64,000 nt of DNA from positions 1 to 64,000 of the forward strand of contig MU001710.1 in NCBI GenBank assembly GCA_010093515.1, given 5' to 3'. Below are positions 9,252 to 23,152 of this stretch, one piece after another. Origin of the DNA: Lineolata rhizophorae (taxonomy: Eukaryota > Ascomycota > Dothideomycetes > Lineolatales > Lineolataceae). The stretch's first letter is position 1. Each line of letters begins with the position of its first letter. The notes under the pieces were generated by a model. That model did not search any database. It saw only the letters and a list, made by a program, of their open reading frames with translations, and had not been told where the DNA came from. The translations under genes and the position numbers were made by a program.

Positions 9252-12200
9252 GATGGCGTTGGGGATCTGGGACTGTCCTCTCGGCCTTTTGGCGGACCAA
9301 CAGGTCTTGGCCGGAATGTTTGCGCGGAGGGACGAGAGAAACAGAAAGAGTTGAAAAAGATCGCCGCTGGAAAGGTCCACAAGCACAGCAGGGGAGGCAT
9401 GAGACCTCAGGCCATGGGCTATATAAGAACCAAAGGAAGAAACAACACGGCGCACTAGCGTCAGGCCCGAGCTGTTGCACGATGCCGATCAACGACGGGG
9501 CACCCTCATGCGCGCACGCCCTCTCCTCCCCGGATCTGCCGGGAAGAGCTCGCCACGTTGGACCCCGGTTCGGGATTGCATGCTGAATACCAAGCTTGCC
9601 ATGGCTGGAGTCGAGGGCCCGAGGATTCAGAAGCGGCCGGGCCAGCGGCTGAAAGCTGTTTCGTCCGGCACGAGGTGTTTAGAAGGGGATTGGGCACGGG
9701 TAAGTACTGCGCAGGGGGGAAGCGGAGGCGGAGGGGAAGAGGGCGCAGAGAGAATACGGAGAGCAGCAGGCAGAGTTCGAAGATGACAGGGCCGGGCGCG
9801 GTGGGCGGCGTGAAGCTACGCGGAGCGCATGATGTGACCTGCAGGTCTGGAGGTTGGGCCGGGGGGCGCTGGGGGCTCAGGGACCGGCCCCTGCAGCTCT
9901 CGGGACGGCGGTCGCTCGGGCCCGGACCAGCGCCACCGGTTCGCGGGCGGCGCGCCTGCGACGGCTGCGGGCTGGCGGCGGCCGGCTTATCGATTGCCCC
10001 GGCCCGCGCGCTCGACTCCCGCTCGACTCCAGCTCCGGATTTCTCTTACGTACCGCGGAGCCCCCTGCTCGCACGTGTTCAACGTCTCCCCGTGGCCTGG
10101 ACGCTCCCGGCTCGGTCCTGCTCACCGAGCCCTCAAGCGGTTGATCCGCGGATAACTTAATTCAGCGTCTTCCGGAACCCGAATCCCAGTACGCGGTCCG
10201 CAAGTCTCCCATCGTGATTTCTGTCTTGGCAGGCTTTTAGGCTTTTGGAGACTCCGTCAGACAGCCGACGCCGGACGGCGAGCCCTCATTTCCTTTGTCG
10301 AGGCTCGAACGTACAATTTGCCGGCCGGGCCACTCTGCACTACCAGATTTCTGCCCGTCCCGTGCGGCCGACGTAAGCTGCCTCAAGACGCGTATCCTCA
10401 CGGCGATGTATGCGGCCGGTTCGTCGCCCCGAAAGCATCGTCAGAATCCTCGAGACCAATGGCGGAACGGTTCGCAGCCTGACACGCTAGCCGACCCGCC
10501 GTGTTATTGAACAAATGTAACACGGGAGCACAAAGTCTTCTTGCCAATGCATTTCAACAGCTATTGTCGGTTCTTGATACGTGCGTGACTAGTTGAGTAA
10601 CGTTCCTGCGCTCTTCAATCGATTAGAGCTGGTTTCACCCCCAAGAAGCGGGATGGGAGCACGCCTGGGGCTCACGTACATCGCCGTTCACTCTCGCTTT
10701 TCAACAAAGCGTTTGCTGCTTAACAAAACGCTGGTGCACAGTATACAGGCCCCTCAACATCAGGCGCAGATCTACAAGGACCCAGAAGTAGCAATATGAC
10801 TTAAGTACGAGGTATCGGCTTGCTTCATGTGGCTTTAGAATCTACGCCTTTGCTTGGCGTCGTTACACCCTCGGGTTTGCTGGCTGCCTTGAGAACATGA
10901 GAACGACATATGTTCGACTCGAAGATGACGCTCTTCAAACTTGCCGATAACAATTCAGTACATGTAAGCAAGGAACTACTCTCGACACTATTTGTCCTGA
11001 CTATCTGAACCCGTATGTTGTGACCAAGCTTTTGGTTTTGCCCTGGACTGCCTATGCTCAGGTGCTAGGTTGATCGCCACTATCCAGTGTTCAAAGCTTC
11101 ATCCCGTCATCCTTTATCGATAGTTTGACACAAAACAGACCGCTGCCTAAGCTTAGCTCGCGGATGTGGAGAAGCTTTCTGTGTAATACAGTGAGGGCCT
11201 AGGAATACCTGGGGGAAATGGCTGTAAAACATTCGGCACACTTAAGAGTAACAAATAATTTGACCGTATCAGGCCATGAGAGATGGCGTTCAGATTTCAC
11301 AGCTATAATCTCCGGCAAGGACACTGGGCCTGCTTTAGCTTATAATATAATTCATGTCCAGCTCAGGCTAGCCAAACAGCTTGAAAAAGGATCCTCGGGC
11401 ACGAGCACCGTACGTAGCTGTATATTAAAAGAAACCTATGCCTAATGTTAAGTCCATCATTGTTTTAAGACCTAGGATGTTGCTCAAACACCTTGATATT
11501 CCGGAATGAACCTGCACAATTGTACATGCTATATGAGTTCCAAGAGACATTCTTGGCATGGTTAGTTCCCATAGCCAAAGCCTCACTCGTCAGTTTTTGA
11601 CCAGTTCAGAAGTACGAAATGATCACTATCCCAGGGCGCCGGTAACGCTGATCGCTTTGCAGCATATGGAAGTGCCGAACTTTCCATCACGCGCTAATCA
11701 TATAGGATTTTATTGCGCTCGAACGAACTTAGATAAACTCGCCGATAGGTATCGCGTGGCTTAATCCACACTGGCTGGAGATAGCGGAATGCGCCTTCGC
11801 GTCCCAAAATGTCATGTCCACAAATCTGTGCGTAATCCCATTGCCAGGATAGACCCGGAGCTAAAAGAAGGAGAGCCGGCCAGTCAAAAGCAAAAATTCC
11901 TACAAGGCCCAATCAAAAAGGGTTCGGCAGGGCGTTCCTCGTCCACAAGCTGTTGCAGCGACAGAAGTTCGTGGCAGAGCAGGCGTTCACGATTCACCAA
12001 TGACGATCAGCCAAGCTTTCCAAGGAAATTGCGGGATCACCAACTGGCGCATCCGCAATCCTCTCCCGCGGCGCCACATCCAGCGGATCCCTCGATCTGA
12101 CCTCAGTTAGAACGCGTTGGAACGTAGCGCTTTGTCTCGAGCTCCTAGAAATTTTACGGGTCTCCTACAACAATGTTTTAACGAGTCGGGATACTCTCTT

Positions 12201-12308
12201 TGAGTCGGGGTCCCTCACTTCCGCAGAGCTTGAAGTTTCTCGCTCCGTTTTCTCTTTGCTTTAGTTGTTTCGTTCGTTGCTCAGTCGTTCTTTATAAGCA
12301 CGAGCATA
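9252..12308. other. Long intergenic region between divergent GH45-like and CFEM genes
   Basis: This is 3 kb of non-coding DNA. The part at 9.25-10.5 kb is GC-rich with meaningless overlapping frames. From about 10.5 to 12.3 kb it is AT-richer, with only short frames. No tRNA, repeat family or domain was recognised. The region holds the upstream control DNA of both cell-surface genes. A TATAAG box at about 12292-12297 lies only a few bases before the CFEM start codon, so it is unlikely to be the working TATA box. Confidence 0.55.
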
Positions 12309-13168
12309 ATGCTCTTGAACCTTTCGCTGTGTTTGACACTCCTTAGTCTGCGCGTAGTCACAGCGCATAATACGCCACAGTGTTGGTCAGACTGCGTGGA
12401 TTCGATTCACGAGTACAATTGCTTGACGTGGGACATTTCATGTACGCACCATCCGCAGTCATTAGTCGCGTGCGAATTAGTCCTTCCTAACTCCGGCCTG
12501 CCTTAGGCATATGTCGCGAATCCGACGTGGAGCCTCTTTCTGCGCTGTTAGCTTGCGCGCGTAGAGAGTGCGCTTCCGACGAAGAAGTCAACATCTCTCT
12601 GCTGGCGCTCAACGCAGCTTGCGCGCTGCTCGGGGACGCCATTCCAAGCTCCGTCATCCGTAGCGCAGAAGTTGCCGCGACAGCCACGCGCACGAGCACA
12701 AGGCGCTCGACTGGAGGGCACAGCACCCGGACAGACGATGACGGCGACCGGACCTCGAGCGATTGGGCCGACATCGTGACCGGCTCGCTTCACACCACGG
12801 TCACGCGAACGGATACCGACGAAAACGGATCAACCGTAATGATCGTCATCCCAATCACGATCGGGCCCTCGGGCGTCGTCCAAGGGTCCCCATCCACAGT
12901 AGCCGCGACCACGAGCATCAGAACCACCGCAGCGAGCACCGACTCGCCCGCGGCTGCGCCAGCATCCAGTTCAGTCGCAAGCGAACCCACCGCCACCGCC
13001 GCGCCATCTTCGAGCGCGACGATTACGGACAGCTCATCATCGGACGCGGACGCGGACTCGGAATCAGGCGAGGGAAGCCCGTTTGACAACGGTGGTTCGG
13101 CGGGTTTGCCAGCAATATACTGCCTCGCCATTGGCATGGGACTTTTGCTCGGCATCAACATGATGTAA
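12309..13168 (+). CDS. GPI-anchored CFEM-domain protein
   Basis: Exons 12309-12441 and 12507-13168 give about 264 aa. The intron (65 nt) splits the CFEM domain, and removing it restores the cysteine pattern. A signal peptide (1 to about 19) is followed by eight CFEM cysteines: QCWSDC, NC, DISCIC, LLACARREC and NAAC (about residues 25-80). Asp42, in WDISC, matches the axial haem ligand seen in Candida Csa2. Next comes a Ser/Thr/Ala-rich stalk (about 85-240) with many likely O-glycosylation sites and a hydrophobic C-terminus (LPAIYCLAIGMGLLLGINMM) after small residues, as in GPI-anchored wall proteins. Relatives act in haem/iron capture, wall stability or host interaction. Which applies here cannot be told. 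Start chosen at the ATG opening the signal peptide. Confidence 0.9.
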
Positions 13169-13703
13169 ATAGTAATACATGAGTTCGAGATGTTCCGCGC
13201 ATCTCAGCTTTCCCACGGAAGCTGAATTGGAGACACCCGAGATGGATGCTTGCCGATTACTTTAATACACGGGTCACGATTCTTGTTAGCAATATGTTGT
13301 GTAAATAATATGGATCGAAAGGTCTCGTGGATCTACACATTCGGCGTTCAGATTGCAGCGGTACAGAAAATCAAGGGGCTATGCCAGCCATTGATAGAAA
13401 ATACTATGAGTGACTCTAATACGCAAACGCAAGGGGCACTCTACTTGAACACTTGTTGAAATGCCAAGCTCGAAAAAGCAAACGCCAAGATCCTATGCCC
13501 TTCAAACAGGCACACGAATCGCAAACTCCTTGCATCTTTGTTGGTTGAAAAACAATGCAGGACACTTCGGGTCTTGTCAACTCTTTACGAAAACCTCAGA
13601 GACCCGTTGAAAATGCCGTTGAAGACAAACTCCTTTTTTGGAACATATGCCCATCGCTCGTGTTGAAAGGACTTAAATGGCAAGCAAAAGGGGGGGGAGG
13701 CGT
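13169..13703. other. Convergent 3' spacer
   Basis: Non-coding spacer between the 3' ends of the CFEM gene (+) and the S-adenosylhomocysteinase gene (-). It is AT-richer than the genes. An 8-G run lies at about 13690-13697. Nothing else was seen. Confidence 0.5.
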
Positions 13704-15718
<2,015 letters not shown>

Positions 15719-16774
15719 ATGCCTCCTCGAATACGGCTGCAGCCCCGGCTGCTCCGCGGCCGCGGCCCGGGCCTCTCGCCGCAGCAGCGCCGCTGGGCGT
15801 CGACTCCGGCAGCGCAAGCTACGACTCCGGCTCCCCCAGTCGAGCAGACCACGCGCGCCGTCCCCCCGATCCAGCGCTATCCTCCAACCCAACCGCCCTC
15901 TCACAGGCGCCCCGAATTCCGCAAGTCGCAGCTGCTGCGTCAGTACATCTCGCTGCTCAAGTCGTCGCCCCTCATCATCTTCTTTCAACACAACAACCTC
16001 CGCGCCGTGGAATGGATGGGCGTTCGGCGCGAGCTGGCCGCCGCTCTACGCAAGATAGACGCCGAAACGGTCGAGGCTGGCCGCTCTTTGCCGTATCCAA
16101 ACTACGCTGCCGGAATTAAGTTGCAGGTCGTGCAGACGGGTATGCTCGCGACCGCCGTGCGCCTCGTCGAGTTCTACGATCCAGCCACGGGAGCAGGCCC
16201 GTCCCTCACGCACCCTACAGATCCTCAGACACAGTCGTCCGCTCCTGTGGCCGACACGCTGGCGACCCCGGATGACGAGCGATTGTCGCATTACCTATCC
16301 CGACATGCACACCACGTTGCGCTCCACCGCTCTCAGCGCGCCAAGCACGGCCTCGAACCCTTGCTCTCCGGCCCGCTCGCCCTCCTCACCTTCCCCGACG
16401 TCGCGCCGGAACATCTCGCCACGGCCTTGAAGATCCTATCCCCGTCTCCCTCATTTCCTGCACCCAAGCGGCGGCAGTCGCCCGGCCTATACGATCAACG
16501 GGTGCAAGCTGGCTTGTCTAATTTGATGATGCTGGGGGCAAGGGTCGAGGGCCGGATATTTGACGGCGACGGGGTGCGCTGGGTCGGCGGCATTCAGGGT
16601 GGTATGGACGGTCTCCGGTCCCAATTGGTGGCTACGTTGCAAGGTGCTGGCTCCAGCCTCGCTAGGACGCTAGGAGCTGCCGGGACGAGCTTGTGGTGGA
16701 CTATGGAAAGTCGCCGGGATGTGCTTAAAAAGGAAGAGTCGGCCTCGAGTACGGACATCCCGAAGGAAGAATAA
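15719..16774 (+). CDS. Mitochondrial large ribosomal subunit protein uL10m
   Basis: Single exon, about 351 aa, starting MPPRIRLQPRLLRGRG. The N-terminus is rich in Arg, Ser, Pro and Ala without acidic residues, as in a mitochondrial targeting peptide, and is processed before about residue 60. The L10 domain follows, with RKSQLLRQYISLLKSSPLIIFFQHNNLRAVEWMGVRREL, then a fungal-type insertion and a long C-terminal part, as in yeast MRPL11. The open frame continues upstream to 15467, but that stretch lacks targeting-peptide character. The ATG at 15719 directly begins a good presequence, so I chose it. The protein forms the base of the stalk of the mitochondrial large subunit, so it serves mitochondrial translation. 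The uL2m gene lies 5 kb away in the same block. Confidence 0.85.
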   Translation: MPPRIRLQPRLLRGRGPGLSPQQRRWASTPAAQATTPAPPVEQTTRAVPPIQRYPPTQPPSHRRPEFRKSQLLRQYISLLKSSPLIIFFQHNNLRAVEWMGVRRELAAALRKIDAETVEAGRSLPYPNYAAGIKLQVVQTGMLATAVRLVEFYDPATGAGPSLTHPTDPQTQSSAPVADTLATPDDERLSHYLSRHAHHVALHRSQRAKHGLEPLLSGPLALLTFPDVAPEHLATALKILSPSPSFPAPKRRQSPGLYDQRVQAGLSNLMMLGARVEGRIFDGDGVRWVGGIQGGMDGLRSQLVATLQGAGSSLARTLGAAGTSLWWTMESRRDVLKKEESASSTDIPKEE

Positions 16775-17261
16775 GCTTGTAGTTGTCGTGCTTTCCGAGT
16801 GATCTTGTAGAATAGTGTATCTGTACAGCGCGGGCTGCATGCGGTCCTCTTTGCAACGACATAGACGCGGCTTTTGGTCCAAGGACCTATGAATGCGGAG
16901 TATTTTCAACGTGAGAGCCGTAACGAACCCATAGTTCAGCAACGTTTATGCGAAATCGCGACCGTTATCCGCGGCCAACGTTCTTGGGAAACTGCCTACT
17001 ACATACATCCAATGGTCTTCGATAAAAGTCGACCTATCAGCAACACACTTCCAAGTCAGGAATAGCCGAGGCATTCAGCGCCTCCCGCGGATCAACATCG
17101 GCACGTCCTGCTATTGCGCGACCTAACGCCACCCCATGCTTATTTTATTTCCTCGAGCTGTCCTGCCGTCGCGCTCCAAGCCGGCAAAGTTGAAGAGACA
17201 AAAGAAAACCGACATGCTTTGACAAACAAGGCGACCCAAGCCGCGCCGCTCGCCTTTTTCC
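16775..17261. other. Intergenic spacer
   Basis: Spacer between two genes on the same strand (uL10m and the HIT protein). It holds the 3' flank of the first and the promoter of the second. No other feature was seen. Confidence 0.5.
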
Positions 17262-18073
17262 ATGGCAGACCCGTATCCTCAGTCGCCGTGCCCCTTCTGC
17301 GCTATTGCTTCGGCGTTCCCATCGCCACCAGCGGCGTCAACACCATCGCCGGGTGGACTAAATGAGAACTGTAGCGCTCTCCACGAATGTATCCCGGAAA
17401 ATCCCAATTCGGACCTCGTACAACCCAACGCGCACGTCGTGCTTGCCGCACCGGATGTGGTCGCTTTTCTCGACGTCATGCCGATGACCGCCGGGCACCT
17501 TCTAGTTGCCTCGAGGGCGCATCGGGAAAAGGTAGAGGACCTGGACCGGGTCGAAAGTATGGAAGTAGGTTAGTGTGAGATCCGTTGTGAATTTTGCGAT
17601 GTTTATATAGCAAGTTTGCGGAAACTCGGTCTTGGTGCCCTCCAGCGTGGATAGCAATTGAAATTCTTGCAGATGCTGCTAGACCGTAAATAACGCGCAA
17701 CATCAGGCTTCTGGCTTCCACTCATAGCGCGTGCCGTCGCGAATGTGGTGGGTGTGACGGACTACAACATCGTCCAAAACAACGGTGAGCTCCCGAACAG
17801 CCACCGTAGAATCGGTTCCTCAATTTCCCGTCTGACTACTATGCAGGCATCCGAGCTGCCCAGGTCATTCCCCACGTTCATTTCCACATCATCCCTCGAC
17901 CCGGAACGCTTCCCACCCTTCGCCACATGAGCTGGCGAATGTTTGGGCGTGGCCAGCGCGAGGACCTTGACGACGACGAAGGTGCTGCGCTGGCTGGGCA
18001 CTTGCGCGAGGCGCTCAGGGCCGAGCTAGACAGGAGGTTTCCCAACGAAGGCAAGCCTAGCAGTAAATTGTGA
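17262..18073 (+). CDS. HIT-family (histidine triad) nucleotide-binding protein
   Basis: Exons 17262-17568, 17707-17784 and 17847-18073 give about 203 aa. N-terminal CPFCAIA (residues 10-16) is the usual HIT entry motif with paired cysteines. AHVVLAAPDVVAFLDVMPMTAGHLLV follows, then NVVQNNG-like YNIVQNNG and the histidine triad HVHFHII near residue 137. HIT enzymes are nucleotidyl hydrolases or transferases (Hint/Fhit type) acting on adenosine derivatives. The arrangement fits the Hint/Hnt1 branch, with an extended acidic and basic C-terminus. For intron 1, donor GTTAGT was preferred over GTAGGT because only it keeps the frame and gives MEVGFWLPL, matching relatives. Cytosolic or mitochondrial placement cannot be decided. 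Confidence 0.88.
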
Positions 18074-18983
18074 GGCTATGGATTGTACATAGAATGAGGG
18101 GAGTCGTGAGGGATCTACCAGGTTTCATTTGTTCATCTGTCGGTTGGAGCTCTAACATCAGCAGACACATCGATCATACAAGATACTATAGTAATACACA
18201 TAATACCTCTATCGATCCAGTCAACGCCTTCTCCAAGCTCAACCCTTTGCATCACGAACCCATGAATCTCACGTGCATCGCTCAAGTTCTAGAAACCTTC
18301 ATCTCATTTCTGTATCGCAGCAATCCTTCCCCATAGCTCTTGGCGCTATCCAGAAGAGGATAGCAAGAGCAGTTGCACACGCAGAAAAAATAGCATCAAA
18401 CCCAAAGCACGTTGCCTGACTCAAAACCCTTAAGTAGCCTGGTAGCACAAAGCCAGGCTTTCCACCAGGTGGTATCCATCGCACCGCATCGAGCATCATC
18501 CCGGTTCCATCTTTGTCCCCTGTTCTCCGCTAATCTGAACGCAATGCGGAAAATGTAGCCGGCCAAACGTGCAACCGTGAAACACGTGCAACGATCGGTC
18601 GGGGCTACAGGGGAGCGTAAAACCGTCCATGGGAGTTAAAGAGAAAGATATAAAGCAGAGCAAGACTGAGAGGTAATGAAAACAAATACACAACGCAGGC
18701 CGATCAATGGAAGCGCCCAACCCCCAAGTGAACGCCACAGAAATGATTCTGCACTAGGAGTCCGTTAAAGCGGGACCGTCCGACTAGTAAAGACTACTGC
18801 TCCTAGAAGCAAAGTTCCCGATTGTCTCTCAATATTAAAATGGAGTGAGATGGCCAGAGCAGGCATCCTAAGATCAAGGGCCGCTGGCGCAACTATCAAC
18901 AAGCCAGGAACCATGTCATAGAGATGCCGCGTGCCGGAGTTGCCAGAGAGATGAACAGTAAAGAGATCATCAAGGGTAGGCCC
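18074..18983. other. Convergent 3' spacer
   Basis: 910 bp between the ends of the HIT gene (+) and the cyclin gene (-). Only short random frames occur. It presumably contains both 3' untranslated regions. Confidence 0.5.
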
Positions 18984-20731
18984 TTATCCCGACCTCGACA
19001 CCGGGGCGGAGACCTCGTTGGAATCGAGGTACAAGTAGTGATATTTCTTCGCCCAGGCGCGAAGGACGATTGAGGCTAACACAAATTAGTCTATTGCAGC
19101 TGGGGATATAACGCGGACAAGAATAACGCTTACCCTTCAAGAACTTCTTGCTCGCATATTTCTTGAAAAACGCGTCGTGCACGACGGGGCTACGAAGGTA
19201 GTCGATCATCAACGCCAGCACAGGCTGGATCTCCTCTTCGGTATATCCCGCGTAGTGCGCAATAGTGGCATCCTAAGACAAACTCAGTAATTGCGTTTGC
19301 GATTTAGCAAGGAACGTGGTTGACTTACCCATGCACCACGTTCGAGGACAAGACGGGCGAGGTACATGGCCGCAGCAGCCACCTGGCTGCCAGGATACGC
19401 TATGAAGCGGTGGTCGAGGCAGCTAATCTCGATCAGGTATTTGCCCAAGGTACGGGTGTGGATGTCGTAGTTGTCCGCCTTCGATATCCTACGAAGGAAG
19501 TTCATGGGGTTAGGATAGGAGAGGTCGTAATTGAGGGCAGCCAGTACGAAGCGCTCAGCGCTGAGTATCTCATCTTCAGTGAAGCCATCATCGGTGACGT
19601 GGCGAAAGTTCTGGACGTGAGGCGAGATAACCTCCTCGTACTTGGACGCGATGAACATAGCGGCAACGCCGACCAACTGCAGACGATCGAGTTGGACGAC
19701 CTTGCACGAGAGGAAGCGGTCAATGATGTTCACAGCGAGGAACAAGGTCTCCGGCAGAAGGCGAAAGCGGGTGTGCACCTCCAGAAGCCAGTCGACGAGG
19801 ATGCCGCGCATCTTCCACTCAAGCTCATTCTGGTCGGCCATGTAATTCGGGTTCGCCAACGTGGCGATCTCGAGGTGCTTGAGATAGTCAAAGATCTCAT
19901 GAACATACTCGGAAACCATCAACGGGTCACCACAGTCCTCGGCATCCAAGTCTGTCACACCAGGAGGGAGCGGGGCTTCGTCCTCGAGCTCCTGAAGTTC
20001 CTCCTCAGTGAAATGCTCCTTAATGTCCTCCTCCAACTCCGCCTTGACGGAGACGGTGGTCTTCTGCACTTCCACAGAGACGCGCGGCAGCGCAGTATTC
20101 TGAAGCTCGTCGTCCTCTTCTTCTTTCACCGACTTGGCACTGTTCGCGCTGCTCCTCGACTTCTTGGCCACATTCTCGGCCAAGCCGGTGCCGCTAGCTG
20201 GGCGCTTCAAATCGGACGTCGTGCCCACGCGGTCCTTGAGGCCCGCAGCAGGACGCGTCGAGTTGGTACGCACGGGCTTCTGGATGCGGGACGGCTGGAT
20301 GGGCCTGAGAGCGTTCGACGTCGAAGACTTGGACATAGGCTTCTTCGCGTCTTTCAATTCCTTCGAGTCAGCGCCGGTGACGCGGCCAACGTTGCTCTTG
20401 TCGCCAAGGGCGGCACGCTTGCGGGGTTGAACATTGCCGTCGGGGTTGGCGCTTGAACCCGTGGACTTTTTGGAGTGCAAAGCCTTCTTAGGAACATCGG
20501 TGGCTGTCGAATCTTTGTCCAGGGCGGCGGCCTTGGCACGCGTCAAGCGAGTAGTGCTGCTATTTTCGTCATTCTCATTGGTGATGGCGCGCTGCCGAGC
20601 GGTGCGACCCTGTTCAATGTCGTCAGTAAGGAATAGCTCGAACATACAAAGAAGAGCAACAAGATGAGATCGGGTGGGTGCCCAGGTGACGGTGGAAATC
20701 AAGTGAAGTCACGAGAACGTACGGCAGGCAT
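18984..20731 (-). CDS. G2/mitotic B-type cyclin
   Basis: Exons 20731-20723, 20609-19329, 19272-19134 and 19075-18984 give about 506 aa. The first exon encodes only Met-Pro-Ala; skipping it would leave a poor upstream start. The N-terminal 220 residues are basic and disordered, with a consensus destruction box RAALGDKSN (68-76) for APC/C-driven degradation. The cyclin box starts at MRGILVDWLLEVH (271-283) and continues with FLAVNIIDRFLS and GVAAMFIASKYEE. The C-terminal cyclin fold ends with LRAWAKKYHYLYLDSNE. The protein binds and activates Cdk1 for mitotic entry, as do Aspergillus NimE and the yeast Clb cyclins. Transcription is probably cell-cycle controlled. An ACGCGT site (MBF-type) lies about 340 bp upstream at 21068-21073, but one such hexamer is weak evidence. 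Confidence 0.95.
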
Positions 20732-21906
20732 CGTCGATAAGAGAAGATGAGTCTCTTTCCGTGAAACGCTTGAAAATGGACTCGGGTGTAAGACGGTGTC
20801 GGGGGCCGGTGGGTGGTTTTGTTATCGGGTTTGTTATGATGAGCCTGTCACCCCGGTCAACAGCTATTTACTACGAGCAATTGGACGGCCAGGAGGTGAA
20901 CCACTCACAGGTAAGTTCAGTACAGAACAAAGCAAGATGTATCAGCAAAGATACGAGTGCCGGCTCGAAGTATACACCACAATGATGCTTGCGAGCGTCT
21001 ATTATTTTGCACGTCGACACGCTTCACCGGCGACGAGGAGCAGGCAAGGCGACGAGGACGGGCGACGACGCGTGCGAGCAGGCGCGTGCGAGACGGCGAC
21101 GGGACGAAGAGGGCGTTGCGGTCGAAGAGAGCGGACGGGGAGAGGGTCCAGCTCCAGAGGAACTGGCGAGGAAGCGTGATAGAGGGTTGGTGGCTCGCGG
21201 GTGATGGGTGGGAAAGCTCTGGCGTGCCGCTAGGTCAGTGGGTTTGTTTGGGGCAGGACGCTTAGGTCATCCAGTTGTGGTCGCCCTGGCGCGCTGCGGC
21301 TTGGCGACGAGACCGGGATCCCGTGCGTGTTGCGCGACCGCGGCGCCTGCGCACGGGACACGGACGCCTTCTCGGCCATCGAAAACAGCGCCAGGCGTGG
21401 CGGGCAAGTACGTACCGGCAGCTGTCGCGCGCTCCCTCCCGCTCGTTTTTCGCTCTGCAGGAGACGTGTTGAAGATGGCCAGGTCGGCGTGCGAGCGCGG
21501 AAGACAAAAGCAAAGGTTGGCGAGACGCGGAGCACGGTCGCTTTAAAGGACGGGCAGTACGGCGCGAGCGCGATCCGAAGGTTCTATGTGGTGAACGCGC
21601 TGTTGTGCAGGCGAGGCACAATAGACCGAATAGCGCGATGCGAGTGGAACCGAGGCGCGGTTGCCGAACCAACGTCACCGCGTGCCTGCCCCGATCCGCG
21701 TTAGCGCGCCATCCTCGGAACATCCCCGGCCCGGGCCCGCCGTGCCGCTGCAGAGCCGCGCCGCGAAGATTTGCTGGAGCCTCACGTGTGCCGTCCCAGC
21801 AGTCATCCCCACTGCCGGCCCGCTCCATCTCCATCGGGCGCCCCAGTTGCGCCATTGGCGGCTCTGCGGCCTTACGCTGCGTGTGGCCGCTCCCCCTCTC
21901 GCAGTC
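20732..21906. promoter_or_regulatory. Divergent upstream region cyclin B / uL2m
   Basis: About 1.2 kb between divergent starts. The stretch 21020-21190 is strongly purine- and CG-rich on the plus strand and contains ACGCGT at 21068-21073. Long open frames crossing 21200-22160 are composition artefacts overlapping the uL2m 5' end. Confidence 0.55.
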
Positions 21907-23152
21907 ATGCTGCAGTCTCGAGTCCCGCTCTATCGAGCGAGCTCCTCTTGTCGGTGCATCGTAGCCTCGCTGCGTTCGTACTCCACCGCCGGCACCGCCG
22001 TTCATCCTCAGTCCGACAACCCCGTGCAGCCCGCCGTCTCCAACAACAACGCCACGCATGCTCCCCACTCCTCGAGCCGTGTCGACCACTCGTTCAGGAT
22101 CCGCACCTACAAGCCCCAAACCCCCGGACTGCGCCACTTGAAACGGCCCGTAAACGACCACCTATGGAAAGGCGGCCCCTTCCGTCCTTTGACGTTCCCA
22201 AAGACCGGCCATGGCAAAGGTGGGAGGAATGCCAGTGGGAGGATCACCGTTCGTCATCGCGGAGGGGGGCACCGAAGGAGGATCCGTACTGTTGACTTCT
22301 TCCGAATGGCGCCCGGCAAGCACATTGTCGACCGCATCGAATACGATCCCAATCGAAGCGCCCACATCGCTCTCGTCACTAGGGAGGCTACCCAACGGAA
22401 GAGCTACATCATTGCCGCCGAGGGCATGCGTGCGGGTGACGTCGTCCAGAGTTACCTCTCCGGAATACCCGACGACTTGTTGAAGAGCATGGGTGGCGTC
22501 ATGGATCCGGGTATGCTAGCGGCGAAGACGGCGATCCGCGGCAACTGCTTGCCTTTGCACATGGTCCCTGTCGGGACGCAGGTCTTTAACATCGGGTCCA
22601 GAAGACTCGGCCCTGCGGTCTTCTGTCGGAGCGCGGGCACGTTCGCGACGGTGGTCTCCCAAGATGAGGGCAGGAAACAGGAGGAGACCATCGTTCGGTT
22701 GCAGAGTGGCGAAGTTAGAAGGGTGAGCAAACATGCCTGTGCCACCATTGGCGTGGCGAGCAACCCGCACTGGCACTTCCGCCAGCTCGGCAAAGCCGGC
22801 AGACACCGGTGGCTCAACGTCAGGCCCACGGTTCGCGGTGTGGCTATGAACTCCGGTACGTACCCTCAGCTACCGTGTTTGCCGAGTTGCTCTGGTCTGC
22901 GTCTAACAGTCACGTAGTTGACCACCCTCACGGCGGTGGTAGAGGAAAATCCAAGGGGAACAGGATCCCCACAAGTCCTTGGGGACGAACGCCTGTGAGT
23001 ATTACTTGCTTCGTTGTGCATTTTCTGGGCTCTACTTACCTCCGTTTTAGGCCAAGTCGGGATTCAAAACCCGCCGCAAGCGGAATGTCAACAAGTGGGT
23101 GGTCCATGAGCGTGAGCGTAATCAGGGGAAGAGGAGGACAGGAAACAAATAG
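21907..23152 (+). CDS. rml2: Mitochondrial large ribosomal subunit protein uL2m
   Basis: Exons 21907-22855, 22918-22994 and 23051-23152 give about 375 aa. The start MLQSRVPLYRASSSCRCIVASLRSYST-type leader is a clear mitochondrial presequence. Then come the L2 family blocks: GRNASGRITVRHRGGGHRRRIR, the RMAPGKHIVDRIEYDPNRSAHIAL region, and the C-terminal [36 protein letters not shown]. The DHPHGGG stretch holds the histidine known to lie near the peptidyl-transferase centre. Both introns fall in this C-terminal part and restore it exactly. The protein is a core peptidyl-transferase-region protein of the mitoribosome. The reading frame is open upstream of 21907, but that part is GC-rich nonsense, so the presequence ATG was chosen. 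Confidence 0.95.

Noticed and set aside
9558-10160. 200-codon open frame downstream of the GH45-like promoter
   Set aside because: Low-complexity Gly/Arg/Pro composition caused by GC richness; overlapping frames on both strands look the same.
19320-20456. Long plus-strand open frame (378 codons) opposite cyclin B
   Set aside because: It is the antisense shadow of the cyclin coding exon. It has no domain and no independent start or splice context.
21068-21073. ACGCGT as a cell-cycle (MBF) control site for cyclin B
   Set aside because: The same hexamer occurs at several unrelated places in this GC-rich window, so one copy is not evidence enough to call a regulatory site.
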